From Streptomyces fradiae (GTDB taxonomy: Bacteria; Actinomycetota; Actinomycetes; Streptomycetales; Streptomycetaceae), in the NCBI RefSeq assembly GCF_041270065.1, contig NZ_CP065958.1, positions 5,952,001 to 6,016,000 of the forward strand: 64,000 nucleotides of DNA. The letters are read 5' to 3'. Below the pieces are notes generated by a model that saw only the letters and a program-made list of their open reading frames with translations, made no database searches and was not told the DNA's origin. Position numbers and translations under genes: made by a program. Positions 10,220 through 18,875 of the stretch are shown in pieces (the first letter of the stretch is position 1; each line of letters begins with the position of its first letter).

Positions 10220-10917
10220 CCGGAGTCCCGGCATCCGCGACGGGCGGGACCGGTAGCAGGCCGGCGCCCCGCGGCAAGCTGGGGGCTGCGGCCGTCAATC
10301 AGGCCAGTCTCTGGAACATCGCGAACATCCTCACCATGATCCGCCTGGTGCTCGTGCCCGGCTTCGTGGTGCTGCTCTTCCAGGACGGCGGCCACGACCC
10401 GGCCTGGCGCGCCTGGGCGTGGGCGGCGTTCGCGGTGGCCATGATCACCGACGTCTTCGACGGGCACCTGGCCCGCACGTACAACCTGGTCACCGACTTC
10501 GGGAAGATCGCCGACCCGATCGCCGACAAGGCGATCATGGCGGCCGGTCTGATCTCGCTGTCCTATCTCGGCGACCTGCCGTGGTGGGTGACGGGCGTGA
10601 TCCTCGCCCGCGAGCTCGGCATCACCCTGATGCGGTTCTGGGTGATCCGGCACGGGGTCATCCCGGCCAGTCGCGGCGGGAAGATGAAGACCCTCGCGCA
10701 GGGCACGGCGGTCGGCATGTACGTGCTCGCGCTCGTCGGTCCACTCGCCACCCTGCGCTGGTGGGTGATGGCGATCGCCGTCGTGCTGACGGTCGTCACC
10801 GGTCTGGATTACGTGCGACAGGCGGTGGTCCTGCGCCGCAAGGGGCTCGCCGCGGAGCGGGCCGCGAAGGCCGCCGAGGCGGCCGCGACGACGGGCGCGG
10901 GGGCCGAGTCACGATGA
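10216..10917 (+). CDS. pgsA: CDP-diacylglycerol-glycerol-3-phosphate 3-phosphatidyltransferase
   Basis: A 233-residue integral membrane enzyme that makes phosphatidylglycerol phosphate from CDP-diacylglycerol and glycerol 3-phosphate, the committed step to PG and cardiolipin. The CDP-alcohol phosphotransferase signature D-x2-DG-x2-AR-x8-G-x3-D-x3-D is complete: DVFDGHLAR followed by GKIADPIAD. About five membrane helices are visible. The ATG at 10216 has GAGGAGG about 7 nt before it and overlaps the rimO stop as ATGA. The gene in turn overlaps cinA by ATGA. The pgsA-cinA-clgR order downstream of ftsK is conserved in Corynebacterium and Mycobacterium. Confidence 0.95.
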   Translation: MTGVPASATGGTGSRPAPRGKLGAAAVNQASLWNIANILTMIRLVLVPGFVVLLFQDGGHDPAWRAWAWAAFAVAMITDVFDGHLARTYNLVTDFGKIADPIADKAIMAAGLISLSYLGDLPWWVTGVILARELGITLMRFWVIRHGVIPASRGGKMKTLAQGTAVGMYVLALVGPLATLRWWVMAIAVVLTVVTGLDYVRQAVVLRRKGLAAERAAKAAEAAATTGAGAESR

Positions 10918-11456
10918 ACGGCGCCGCCCGGGTGCTCGAGCTGCTCGCGCTGCGTGGTCACACGCTGGCCGTCGCCGAGTCCCTCACGGGCGGTCTGGTG
11001 GCCGCGGAGCTCACCGGGGTCCCCGGTGCCTCGAAGTCCTTCCGCGGCTCCGTCACGGCCTACGCCACGCCCCTGAAGGAGCAGCTCCTGGGGGTGGACG
11101 GCACCCTTCTGGCGGAGCGCGGGGCGGTCGACCCCGAGGTCGCGCTGCAGATGGCGGCCGGCGTGCGGGCCCGGCTCGGCGCCGACTGGGGCATCGCCAC
11201 GACCGGTGTCGCGGGTCCCGAACCGCAGGACGGACAGCCGGTGGGGACCGTGTACGTGGCCGTCGCCGGGCCCGCGCGCGAGGCCGCGGGGGCCGCCCGG
11301 GCGGGCAAGGTGGCCGCGTTGCGGTTGAACGGCGACCGAGCGGAAATCCGTAGAGAGAGTGTACGGAGCGTGCTCGAATTGCTGTGGGAACTGCTCCGCG
11401 ACGAACACTCGGAAAATGCGCGGGCACAGGATACGGAACAGAACGGGGGAGATTGA
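10914..11456 (+). CDS. cinA: CinA C-terminal domain protein, nicotinamide-nucleotide amidase
   Basis: 180 residues comprising only the CinA C-terminal (PncC-type) deamidase domain, which converts NMN to nicotinate mononucleotide in pyridine-nucleotide recycling. The hallmarks are AVAESLTGGLVAAELTGVPGAS, the downstream GVAGP and the PVGTVYVAV strand. The N-terminal MoaB-like domain of long CinA proteins is absent, as is usual in actinobacteria. The start is ATGA-coupled to pgsA. The stop codon TGA shares its A with the ATG of a 37-codon ORF leading to clgR. Confidence 0.92.
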   Translation: MNGAARVLELLALRGHTLAVAESLTGGLVAAELTGVPGASKSFRGSVTAYATPLKEQLLGVDGTLLAERGAVDPEVALQMAAGVRARLGADWGIATTGVAGPEPQDGQPVGTVYVAVAGPAREAAGAARAGKVAALRLNGDRAEIRRESVRSVLELLWELLRDEHSENARAQDTEQNGGD

Positions 11457-11569
11457 TGTTTGCAGCCATGAGTGAACACGACATCGCTCCCCGCACGGCC
11501 GCGGCGCGAGGCGGTACGGTGGGGCGTGAAGGATGCGGCTACGCGGTCCGAGGAGGGAGCCACCGATGA
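11456..11569 (+). CDS. Possible 37-residue coupling peptide between cinA and clgR
   Basis: A short ORF whose ATG overlaps the cinA stop (TGATG at 11454-11458) behind GGGGGAGA, and whose TGA stop overlaps the clgR ATG as ATGA at 11566-11569. Both junctions are typical of translational coupling, so ribosomes could pass from cinA through this ORF into clgR. The peptide (MFAAMSEHD..., ending RGGSHR) resembles nothing I recognise, and codon bias is weak evidence at this length. The overlap may be chance, because clgR also has its own ribosome site GAGGAGGGAG. Confidence 0.35.
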   Translation: MFAAMSEHDIAPRTAAARGGTVGREGCGYAVRGGSHR

Positions 11570-11949
11570 TTCTGCTCCGTCGCCTGTTGGGTGACGTGCT
11601 GCGTCGGCAGCGCCAGCGCCAGGGCCGTACTCTGCGCGAAGTCTCCTCGTCCGCCCGAGTCTCACTCGGCTATCTCTCCGAGGTGGAGCGGGGGCAGAAG
11701 GAGGCTTCCTCCGAGCTGCTCTCCGCGATCTGCGACGCGCTGGACGTACGGATGTCCGAGCTCATGCGTGAAGTGAGCGACGAGCTGTCGCTGGCCGAAC
11801 TGGCCGAGTCGGCAGCGGCGAGCGAACCGGTGCCGGCGCCGGTACGGCCGATGCTCAATTCGGTGTCGGTGACGTCGGTGGCCGGTGTGTCCACCGAGCG
11901 GGTGACCATCAAGGCGCCCGCCGAGGCGGTCGACGTCGTCGCGGCCTGA
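11566..11949 (+). CDS. clgR: ClgR-family transcriptional activator of Clp/Lon protease genes
   Basis: A 127-residue XRE-family regulator. The helix-turn-helix spans about 10-65 ([20 protein letters not shown], then [15 protein letters not shown]). Residues 80-127 form a flexible tail that ends in VVAA. In Streptomyces, ClgR activates clpP and lon genes and is itself a Clp substrate whose removal depends on a C-terminal Ala-Ala, which is present here. The position directly after pgsA and cinA is the conserved actinobacterial clgR locus. The start at 11566 has GAGGAGGGAG 6 nt upstream. A -10-like TACGGT lies near 11515, and a terminator follows the gene. Confidence 0.92.
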   Translation: MILLRRLLGDVLRRQRQRQGRTLREVSSSARVSLGYLSEVERGQKEASSELLSAICDALDVRMSELMREVSDELSLAELAESAAASEPVPAPVRPMLNSVSVTSVAGVSTERVTIKAPAEAVDVVAA

Positions 11950-11981
11950 GCCGAGCGGCAGCACGCAAGCGAAGTGGGGTG

Positions 11982-12026
11982 AGCCCCGGTCGGTCCCTGG
12001 AAGGGGCGCCGGCCGGGGCTTTCCCG
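11982..12026 (+). terminator. Terminator after clgR
   Basis: Long hairpin: AGCCCCGG (11982-11989) pairs with CCGGGGCT (12013-12020). The intervening bases allow further inner pairing, and TTTCCC follows. It closes the rimO-pgsA-cinA-clgR unit. Confidence 0.75.
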
Positions 12027-12241
12027 TACCCGTGCGTACGCTCCGCGTCCGCGTGAGTGCTTCTCTGGATGCGGGCGCGGCCCGGTCGGGTGAGACTGGG
12101 CCGGGGCCGCGCGGGCGGCCTGCGCAGCGATCGGAAGGAATCCGGACCATGGCGATACGCGAGCCGTGCGCCGGGTCTGCCTCCTGTGCGCCCTCCCGCC
12201 GGGTGATCCTGCGGGACTAGCGTCGACCGGAGGAGGCGGCC

Positions 12242-12511
12242 ATGGTACGGCGACGGGTTCCGCTGGTGACGCTCATGCTGGTCGCGGCAGGACTGGTGGC
12301 CGGTGGGCTCTGGTGGTGGGCGGTGGTGCGCCTGCTGCTGGTGCCGGGGGAGACGGGACCGGTCGAGGGGGCGGTGGCCGCGGGCGGCTGGGGGCTGAGC
12401 CTGTTGCCGGTGCACGTGGCCGCCTCGTCACGGCGCCGCGCGGGCGCGAGGGCGCGGTTCACCAGGGCATCGCGACGCCGCCGTTGGGGCGCAGGATCTG
12501 ACCCGTCGTGA
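12242..12511 (+). CDS. Small membrane protein of unknown function
   Basis: 89 residues: a short basic start (MVRRR), two hydrophobic stretches (about 6-34 and 44-58) and a very basic Arg/Ala-rich tail. The ATG has an excellent ribosome site, GGAGGAGGCGGCC directly upstream. The last 53 bp overlap the 3' end of the convergent SDR gene (12459-13232), so the basic tail is read from the opposite strand of another CDS, and the tail sequence may be constrained by that gene. I do not recognise a family. Confidence 0.6.
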   Translation: MVRRRVPLVTLMLVAAGLVAGGLWWWAVVRLLLVPGETGPVEGAVAAGGWGLSLLPVHVAASSRRRAGARARFTRASRRRRWGAGSDPS

Positions 12512-13232
12512 ACGACGAGGCGTCGCAGGCCAGATGGAGCACCGCGTGGGCGATGTCGGCCGGCTCGCCGACCCGGCCCAGCGGGGACACCCGGACCATC
12601 GCCGCCTCGGCCTGCTCCTGGGCGGCCGGTTCGTGGCGGTCCGTCATCGGGGTGCGCACCCAGCCCGGGGCGACCGCGTTCACCCGGACGCCGTGCCGGC
12701 CCACCTCGGCCGCCAGGGTCTTCGTCAGCTGCACCACGGCCGCCTTGGCGACGCTGTAGCAGAGCAGCCCCGGGCTCGCCGTGTCCATGGCGCCGGAGGC
12801 CATGGTGACGATCGAACCCGGCACGCCGTGCTCGATCATCGAGCGGGCCGCCTCCTGGCAGGCGTAGAGCACACCCTTGAAGTTCACCGAGAGGATCCGG
12901 TCGAGGTCCTCGTCGCGGGTCTCCAGGACGCTGCTGGTGTGCATGATCCCGGCGACCGCGGCCATCACGTGCAGCGGGCCCGCGGCGCGTACGGCGGCGG
13001 CGAGGGCGGCCCGGTCGGCGACGTCGAGCGGGTGGAGGTGCGCGGTGCCGCCCCGGCGGGCGATCAGCGCCGCCGTCTCCTTCAGACCGGGCTCGTCGCG
13101 GTCCGCGCAGTGCACGCTCGCCCCCGCCTCGGCGAGGAGCACGGCGGTCGCCCGGCCGATGCCGCTCGCCGCGCCGGTGACGAACGCGGTGCGGCCGGTG
13201 AGGTCGTACGCCGTGCGGACGGTGAGGGTCAT
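12459..13232 (-). CDS. Short-chain dehydrogenase/reductase
   Basis: A 257-residue Rossmann oxidoreductase, substrate unknown. The cofactor motif TGAASGIG is near residue 19, and CADRDEPGL after beta2 has Asp/Arg, suggesting NAD preference. The usual NAG becomes VAGI. The catalytic Ser lies in VTMASGAM and Tyr/Lys in YSVAK, and the segment NAVAPGWVRTPM follows. It lies 32 nt downstream of the nei2-type gene on the same strand and is probably the last gene of the lhr-nei2 operon, with no obvious functional link. The 3' end overlaps the convergent small membrane protein gene. The start ATG is at 13232; the longer open frame upstream lies inside nei2. Confidence 0.85.
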   Translation of the reverse strand: MTLTVRTAYDLTGRTAFVTGAASGIGRATAVLLAEAGASVHCADRDEPGLKETAALIARRGGTAHLHPLDVADRAALAAAVRAAGPLHVMAAVAGIMHTSSVLETRDEDLDRILSVNFKGVLYACQEAARSMIEHGVPGSIVTMASGAMDTASPGLLCYSVAKAAVVQLTKTLAAEVGRHGVRVNAVAPGWVRTPMTDRHEPAAQEQAEAAMVRVSPLGRVGEPADIAHAVLHLACDASSFTTGQILRPNGGVAMPW

Positions 13233-13264
13233 GTCCGGACCGTACGACCGGATCTGACGGATCG

Positions 13265-14074
13265 TCAATTGGTGCGGGGGTGGTTGTTGCCGTCCGGGCC
13301 GCGCTGGCAGCCCGGGCACCAGTAGGTGACGCGGTCGCCCAGCTCCGCGCGCCGCACCGGGCCGCCGCAGCGGGGGCAGGGGCGGCCCTCCCGGCCGTAC
13401 ACGTACAGGCGCTCCCCGGTCCGGCCGGTCGTGGTGGTGCGGCGGTCCGGGCGGTCCTTGTTGGCCTCCAGGAGCCGGTGCGCCGTCGCGACGAGCCGCT
13501 CGGGCACACCTTCGGCGAGCTCGCCGACCGGCAGCCACGGGGTGACGCCGGCCAGGAAGGCCAGCTCCGACTTGTAGACATTGCCGATGCCCGCGAGATT
13601 GCGCTGGTCGAGCAGGGCCTCGCCGAGAGTGCGGGCCGGGTCGGCGGACAGCCGGCGCACCGCCTCCGCCGGGTCCCAGTCCGGGCCGAGCAGATCCGGG
13701 CCGAGATGGCCGACCGCCTTCGGCTCCTCCGCCGTGCGGATCAGCTCCAGGACCGGCAGCCGGTAGCCGTACGCGGTGAACTCGGCGTTGCCGAGGATCG
13801 CCCGGATCTGGTGGGCCGGGCCGCCGCGCGGGCGCTCCCCGGTGGGGAAGATCCGCCAGGCGCCGTCCATCCGCAGATGGGAGTGGAGGGTCAGACCGCC
13901 CTCGATCCGGGCGAGCAGATGCTTGCCGCGCGGGGTGACGTCGAGGACCCGGCGGCCGGTGAGGTCGGCGGTCGCGAACCGGGGGACGCGCAGGTCGGAG
14001 CGGGTCAGCACCCGGCCGGCGAGTGCCTCGTCGAGCCGGCGGGCCGCGAACCAGACGCTGTCTCCTTCGGGCAT
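13265..14074 (-). CDS. nei: Fpg/Nei-family DNA glycosylase/AP lyase (Nei2-like)
   Basis: A 269-residue base-excision repair enzyme for oxidised pyrimidines. The mature N-terminus PEGDSVWFAARRL carries the catalytic Pro and Glu typical of the Nei branch. The helix-two-turn-helix region includes LLDQRNLAGIGNVYKSE. The C-terminal zinc finger has CPRCGG and YWCPGCQ. In mycobacteria nei2 forms a damage-inducible operon with lhr, and the same pair is seen here with 72 nt between the genes. This suggests joint work of the glycosylase and Lhr helicase at lesions, under the PafBC-type promoter described upstream of lhr. Confidence 0.92.
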   Translation of the reverse strand: MPEGDSVWFAARRLDEALAGRVLTRSDLRVPRFATADLTGRRVLDVTPRGKHLLARIEGGLTLHSHLRMDGAWRIFPTGERPRGGPAHQIRAILGNAEFTAYGYRLPVLELIRTAEEPKAVGHLGPDLLGPDWDPAEAVRRLSADPARTLGEALLDQRNLAGIGNVYKSELAFLAGVTPWLPVGELAEGVPERLVATAHRLLEANKDRPDRRTTTTGRTGERLYVYGREGRPCPRCGGPVRRAELGDRVTYWCPGCQRGPDGNNHPRTN

Positions 14075-14146
14075 GCGCCCATCATGCCGCGCCCGGCGCC
14101 GGGGCAGCGGTCTTCAGGGGCGCCAGGCGTCCGGCCCGGCCGGGGC

Positions 14147-17100
14147 TCAGGCGCGCAGCCGCAGGCCGCGCGGGGTGGCGTGGAAGCCGGCCGCCTCCAG
14201 GGGGCGGGAGAGCGGAGAGGTCAGGGCGGTCGCCCCGTTGATCCGCTCCACCGTGACCGTGCCGAGCGAGCCCGCCGAGGCCGCGGCGGCCAGGGCCTCC
14301 GCGGCGGCCTTCAGCGCAGGGGAGTCCGGCTCGGCGGGCCAGGAGAGCAGCGTCTTGCCGCCGCGCTCCATGTAGAGCGCCAGCTCGCCATCGACCAGGA
14401 CCACCATGGCGCCCGCCTTGCGGCCCGGCTTGTGGCCGGCGCCGGTGGGCGGCTCGGGCCAGGACAGGGCCGCCCCGTACGCGTTCGCCGGGTCGGCCGC
14501 CGCCAGGAACACCGCCTTCGGGCCCGCGCCCTCCTCGGCGCCCCGGTCCCGGGCGTTCGCGGCGGCCCGCAGCCGGTCCACCGCCCCGTCCATGGCGAAC
14601 TGGGCCGCGCCCAGACCCTCCACCACATAGCCGCGGCGGGCCTGCCCGCTGTCCTCGAAGGCGGACAGGATCCGGTACGTGGCGGAGAAGCCGCCCTCCA
14701 CGCCCTCGGCGGCCACCGCGCCCCGGGTGACGACGCCGTGCCGGTCGAGCAGCGTACGGGCCAGGGCGTGCGCCCGGTGGGTCGGCTCCGGCTCCAGGGG
14801 CGGCAGCAGCGACCAGCGGCCGCTCACCGTGGGCGGCCCGGTGCGGGAGGCCGGACGGGCGGCGGCGCTCAGCGTCCCGTACCGCCCGCGCGGGACCGTG
14901 CGGCGGGCGCGGTGCGCCGTGGAGCCGGCCGTGCGGCCCGAGCCGAGCAGCGAGCGCAGCGGGGCCAGGGTGTCGTTGGTGAGCCGCCCGGACCAGGCCA
15001 GGTCCCAGAGGACGTCGGCGAGCCGCGGGTCGGTGGCGTCCGGGTGGGTGGTGGCCCGGACCTGGTCGGCGATCTGGCGGAAGAACAGGCCGTACCCCCC
15101 GGAGAGGATGCCGAGGACGGACTCGTGGAGGCCGGTCAGCTCCAGCGGGTGCGGTGGCGGCAGGAGCAGCGGCGCCGCGTCCGCGAGATAGAGGGAGATC
15201 CAGCCGTCCTTGCCGGGCAGCGATCCGGCGCCCGCCCACAGGACCTCGCCGGTGGTGGTCAGCTCGTCGAGGAGTGCGGGGGAGTAGTCCCGCACCCGGG
15301 ACGGCAGGATCAGCTTCTCCAGGGCCGAGGCGGGCACGGGGGCGCCCTGCAGCTGCTCGATCGCCCGCGCCAGGCCGTCGATCCCGCGCAGGCCGTTGCT
15401 CCCCAGGTGCTGCCACTGGGGCAGGAAGGTGGCGAGCGCGGCCGGCGGGACCGGCTCCAGCTCGTGCCGCAGGGCGGCGAGGGAGCGGCGGCGCAGGCGT
15501 CTGAGGACGGCGGCGTCGCACCACTCCTGGCCGATGCCCGAGGGGTGGAACTCTCCTTGTACGACGCGGCCGGCGGCGGCCAGGCGCTGGAGCGCGCCGT
15601 CGGTGACCGCCGGGCCCAGGCCGAAGCGGGCGGCGGCCTCGGAGGAGGTGAACGGGCCGTGGGTGCGGGCGTGCCGGGCGAGCAGATCGCCCAGCGGGTC
15701 CTTCACCGGCTCGGTGAACGCCTCCGGCACGCCCACCGGCAGCGCCGTGCCCAGCGCGTCCCGCAGCCGGCCCGCGTCCTCGATCGCCGCCCAGTGGTCG
15801 GCGCCCGAGATCCGCACCCGGATCGCGCGCCGGGCCCGGGACAGCTCCTCGGCCCAGCCGGCCTCGGCGCCCCGCTCGGCCAGCTCGGCCGTGGTCAGGG
15901 GGCCAAGGACGCGCAGGGCGTCGGCGACGCCCTCCACGTCCTTGATCCGCCGGTCCTCGGTCAGCCACTGGAGTTCCCGCTCGAGCTCCGTCAGCACGTC
16001 GGCGTCGAGCAGCTCCCGCAGCTCCGCCTGCCCGAGGAGCTCGGCGAGCAGCCGGGAGTCCAGGGACAGGGCGGCGGCCCGGCGCTCGGCGAGCGGCGAG
16101 TCGCCCTCGTACAGGAACTGGGCGACATAGCCGAAGAGGAGGGAGCGGGCGAACGGCGACGGCTCCGGGGTGGTGACCTCCACCAGGCGCACCCGGCGGG
16201 ACTCGATGTCGCCCATCAGTTCGCGCAGGCCGGGGACGTCGAAGACGTCCTGGAGGCATTCGCGGACCGCCTCCAGGACGATCGGGAAGGAGCCGAACTC
16301 GCTCGCCACCTGCAGCAGTTGCGCCGCGCGCTGGCGCTGCTGCCACAGCGGGGTGCGCTTGCCCGGATTACGCTTGGGAAGGAGCAGGGCGCGCGCCGCG
16401 CACTCGCGGAAGCGGGAGGCGAACAGCGCCGAGCCGCCGACCTGGTCGGTGACGATCTGCTCGACCTCGCCCTGGTCGAAGACGGCGTCGGCGGCGCCCA
16501 CCGGCGCCTGGTCGGCGTCGAAGACGGTGTCGGCGAGCCGGCTCGGATCCACCGGCTCGCTGTCGAGCAGGTCGAGACCCATCAGATCCGCGTCCGGCAG
16601 CCGCAGCACGATGCCGTCGTCGGCGTGCATCACCTGCGCGTCCATCCCGTACCGCTCGGCGAGCCGGGCGCCGAGCGCCAGCGCCCACGGGGCGTGCACC
16701 TGCGCGCCGAACGGGGAGTGCACCACCACCCGCCAGTCGCCCAGCTCGTCCCGGAACCGCTCCACCAGGATCGTCCGGTCGTCCGGCACATGGCCGCAGG
16801 CCTCGCGCTGCTCCGCGAGATACCCGATGACGTTGTCCGCCGCCCAGGCGTCGAGCCCGGCGGCGAGCAGCCGCAGCCGGGCGTCGTCCGGCGCGAGGGC
16901 CCCCACCTCGCGCAGGAACGCGCCGAGCGCCCGGCCCAGTTCGAGCGGGCGGCCCAGCTGGTCGCCCTTCCAGAACGGCAGCCGCCCCGGCACGCCCGGC
17001 GCGGGCGACACCAGGACCCGGTCGCGGGTGATGTCCTCGATCCGCCAGGACGTGGTGCCCAGCGTGAACACGTCGCCGACCCGCGACTCGTACACCATCT

Positions 17101-18784
17101 CCTCGTCGAGCTCGCCGACCCGGCCGCCGCCCTTCTTCGGGTCGGCGCCCGCCAGGAACACCCCGAACAGGCCCCGGTCGGGGATCGTGCCGCCCGAGGT
17201 GACCGCGAGCCGCTGCGCGCCCGGCCGGCCGGTGACCGTGCCCGCGACCCGGTCCCACACCACGCGCGGGCGCAGCTCGGCGAAGGCGTCCGAGGGATAG
17301 CGCCCGGCCAGCATGTCCAGGACCGCCGTGAACGCCGACTCGGGCAGCGCCGCGAACGGCGCCGCCCGGCGCACCGTCGCGAGCAGGTCGTCCACCTGCC
17401 AGGAGTCCAGGGCGACCATCGCCACCAGCTGCTGGGCGAGCACGTCCAGCGGGTTCGCCGGGATCCGCAGCGACTCGATGGAGCCGGACCGCATCCGCTC
17501 GGTGACCACCGCCGACTGCACCAGATCGCCCCGGTACTTCGGGAAGACCACGCCCGTCGACACCGCGCCCACCTGGTGCCCCGCGCGGCCCACCCGCTGC
17601 AGCCCGGAGGCGACCGAGGGCGGCGACTCGACCTGCACCACCAGGTCCACCGCGCCCATGTCGATGCCCAGCTCCAGGCTGGACGTCGCCACCACCGCCG
17701 GCAGCCGGCCCGCCTTCAGGTCCTCCTCGACCTGGGCGCGCTGCTCCTTGGACACCGAGCCGTGGTGCGCCCGGGCGAGCAGCGGCGGCGCCCCACGGGC
17801 CGCGCCCGACTGGGCCATGATCTCGGCGGGCGGCTTGTCGTCGGGCAGGGCCTCGCCGGTGGCCCGCTCGTACGCGATCTCGTTCAGCCGGTTGCAGAGG
17901 CGCTCGGCGAGCCGACGCGAGTTAGCGAAGACGATCGTCGAGCGGTGCGCCTGCACCAGGTCGGCGATCCGCTCCTCCACATGCGGCCAGATCGACGGCC
18001 GGTCGCCGCCGTCGCCCGCGTCCGAGGCGGGGGAGCCGCCCAGCTCGCCCATGTCCTCGACCGGCACGACGACCGAGAGGTCGAACTCCTTGCCCGACGG
18101 CGGCTGGACGATCTCCACCTTGCGCTGCGGCGACAGATAGCGGGCGACCTCCTCCACCGGCCGCACCGTCGCGGAGAGCCCGATCCGGCGGGCCGGGCGC
18201 GGCAGCAGCTCGTCGAGCCGCTCCAGGGAGAGCGCGAGATGCGCGCCGCGCTTGGTGCCGGCGACCGCGTGGACCTCGTCCAGGATCACCGTCTCCACGC
18301 CCGCGAGCGCGTCGCGGGTGGCCGAGGTCAGCATCAGGAACAGCGACTCGGGCGTGGTGATCAGGATGTCCGGCGGCCGGGTCGCCAGCGCCCGGCGCTC
18401 GGCCGGCGGGGTGTCGCCGGACCGGATCCCCACCTTCACGTCCGGCTCGGGAAGCCCCAGCCGGACCGACTCCTGCCGGATGCCGGTCAGCGGCGAGCGC
18501 AGATTCCGCTCCACGTCGACGGCCAGCGCCTTCAGCGGCGACACGTACAGCACCCGGCAGCGCTTCTTCGCGTCGGCGGGCGGCGGCACCGCCGCCAGCC
18601 GGTCGAGCGAGGCCAGGAACGCGGCCAGGGTCTTGCCCGAGCCGGTCGGTGCCACGACGAGCACGTCCGAACCCGCGCCGATGGCCTTCCAGGCACCCTC
18701 CTGAGCGGCGGTGGGCGCGTGGAAGGCCCCGGTGAACCAGCCCCGGGTCGCGGGCGAGAACGAGTCGAGTGCGGACCTGACCAT
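14147..18784 (-). CDS. lhr: Large ATP-dependent helicase Lhr
   Basis: A 1545-residue superfamily-2 DNA helicase. Motif I is APTGSGKTLAAFLASL near residue 50, motif II is ILDEVHAVAGTKRGAHL, motif III is GLSATV, and motif VI is QRVGRAGHQVG. A winged helix and the long Lhr C-terminal domain follow. Actinobacterial Lhr translocates 3'-5' on single-stranded DNA and acts in DNA repair. The start at 18784 (MVRSALDSF) was chosen over the nearby ATG at 18793 because a -10 hexamer (CACGAT) ends 7 nt before it within a TTGTC-type damage promoter. The ATG at 18793 would lie inside that -10 box. The first gene of an operon with nei2 and an SDR; AraC is divergent. Confidence 0.94.
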   Translation of the reverse strand: MVRSALDSFSPATRGWFTGAFHAPTAAQEGAWKAIGAGSDVLVVAPTGSGKTLAAFLASLDRLAAVPPPADAKKRCRVLYVSPLKALAVDVERNLRSPLTGIRQESVRLGLPEPDVKVGIRSGDTPPAERRALATRPPDILITTPESLFLMLTSATRDALAGVETVILDEVHAVAGTKRGAHLALSLERLDELLPRPARRIGLSATVRPVEEVARYLSPQRKVEIVQPPSGKEFDLSVVVPVEDMGELGGSPASDAGDGGDRPSIWPHVEERIADLVQAHRSTIVFANSRRLAERLCNRLNEIAYERATGEALPDDKPPAEIMAQSGAARGAPPLLARAHHGSVSKEQRAQVEEDLKAGRLPAVVATSSLELGIDMGAVDLVVQVESPPSVASGLQRVGRAGHQVGAVSTGVVFPKYRGDLVQSAVVTERMRSGSIESLRIPANPLDVLAQQLVAMVALDSWQVDDLLATVRRAAPFAALPESAFTAVLDMLAGRYPSDAFAELRPRVVWDRVAGTVTGRPGAQRLAVTSGGTIPDRGLFGVFLAGADPKKGGGRVGELDEEMVYESRVGDVFTLGTTSWRIEDITRDRVLVSPAPGVPGRLPFWKGDQLGRPLELGRALGAFLREVGALAPDDARLRLLAAGLDAWAADNVIGYLAEQREACGHVPDDRTILVERFRDELGDWRVVVHSPFGAQVHAPWALALGARLAERYGMDAQVMHADDGIVLRLPDADLMGLDLLDSEPVDPSRLADTVFDADQAPVGAADAVFDQGEVEQIVTDQVGGSALFASRFRECAARALLLPKRNPGKRTPLWQQRQRAAQLLQVASEFGSFPIVLEAVRECLQDVFDVPGLRELMGDIESRRVRLVEVTTPEPSPFARSLLFGYVAQFLYEGDSPLAERRAAALSLDSRLLAELLGQAELRELLDADVLTELERELQWLTEDRRIKDVEGVADALRVLGPLTTAELAERGAEAGWAEELSRARRAIRVRISGADHWAAIEDAGRLRDALGTALPVGVPEAFTEPVKDPLGDLLARHARTHGPFTSSEAAARFGLGPAVTDGALQRLAAAGRVVQGEFHPSGIGQEWCDAAVLRRLRRRSLAALRHELEPVPPAALATFLPQWQHLGSNGLRGIDGLARAIEQLQGAPVPASALEKLILPSRVRDYSPALLDELTTTGEVLWAGAGSLPGKDGWISLYLADAAPLLLPPPHPLELTGLHESVLGILSGGYGLFFRQIADQVRATTHPDATDPRLADVLWDLAWSGRLTNDTLAPLRSLLGSGRTAGSTAHRARRTVPRGRYGTLSAAARPASRTGPPTVSGRWSLLPPLEPEPTHRAHALARTLLDRHGVVTRGAVAAEGVEGGFSATYRILSAFEDSGQARRGYVVEGLGAAQFAMDGAVDRLRAAANARDRGAEEGAGPKAVFLAAADPANAYGAALSWPEPPTGAGHKPGRKAGAMVVLVDGELALYMERGGKTLLSWPAEPDSPALKAAAEALAAAASAGSLGTVTVERINGATALTSPLSRPLEAAGFHATPRGLRLRA

Positions 18785-18814
18785 GTCCCCCATCGTGCAC
18801 CCCACCACTGACAA
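18785..18814 (-). promoter_or_regulatory. PafBC/RecA-NDp-type damage promoter of lhr, leaderless
   Basis: On the minus strand TTGTCAGTGG starts at 18814. The hexamer CACGAT begins 17 nt later and ends 7 nt before the ATG at 18784. The recA upstream region shows TTGTCAGTGGC, TAGCGT at the same +17 offset, and an ATG at the same +30 offset. The TTGTC-AGTG element is the signature of the LexA-independent damage promoter controlled by PafBC in mycobacteria. Assignment here is by sequence only. Confidence 0.65.
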
Positions 18815-18875
18815 CGGCCCGGACCTGGGAAAACCCGCTGGTGGCGGGCCCGGGGGAGGGGCGCAGAATGGGGAG

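Noticed and set aside
18793..18793. ATG at 18793 as the lhr start
   Set aside because: It would lie inside the predicted -10 box. The next in-frame ATG at 18784 has exact leaderless spacing. A transcript from further upstream would reopen this.
13280..18811. An 1843-codon open frame on the plus strand opposite nei2 and lhr
   Set aside because: It is the antisense of two well-recognised genes. High G+C makes long shadow frames, and its translation is low-complexity without motifs.
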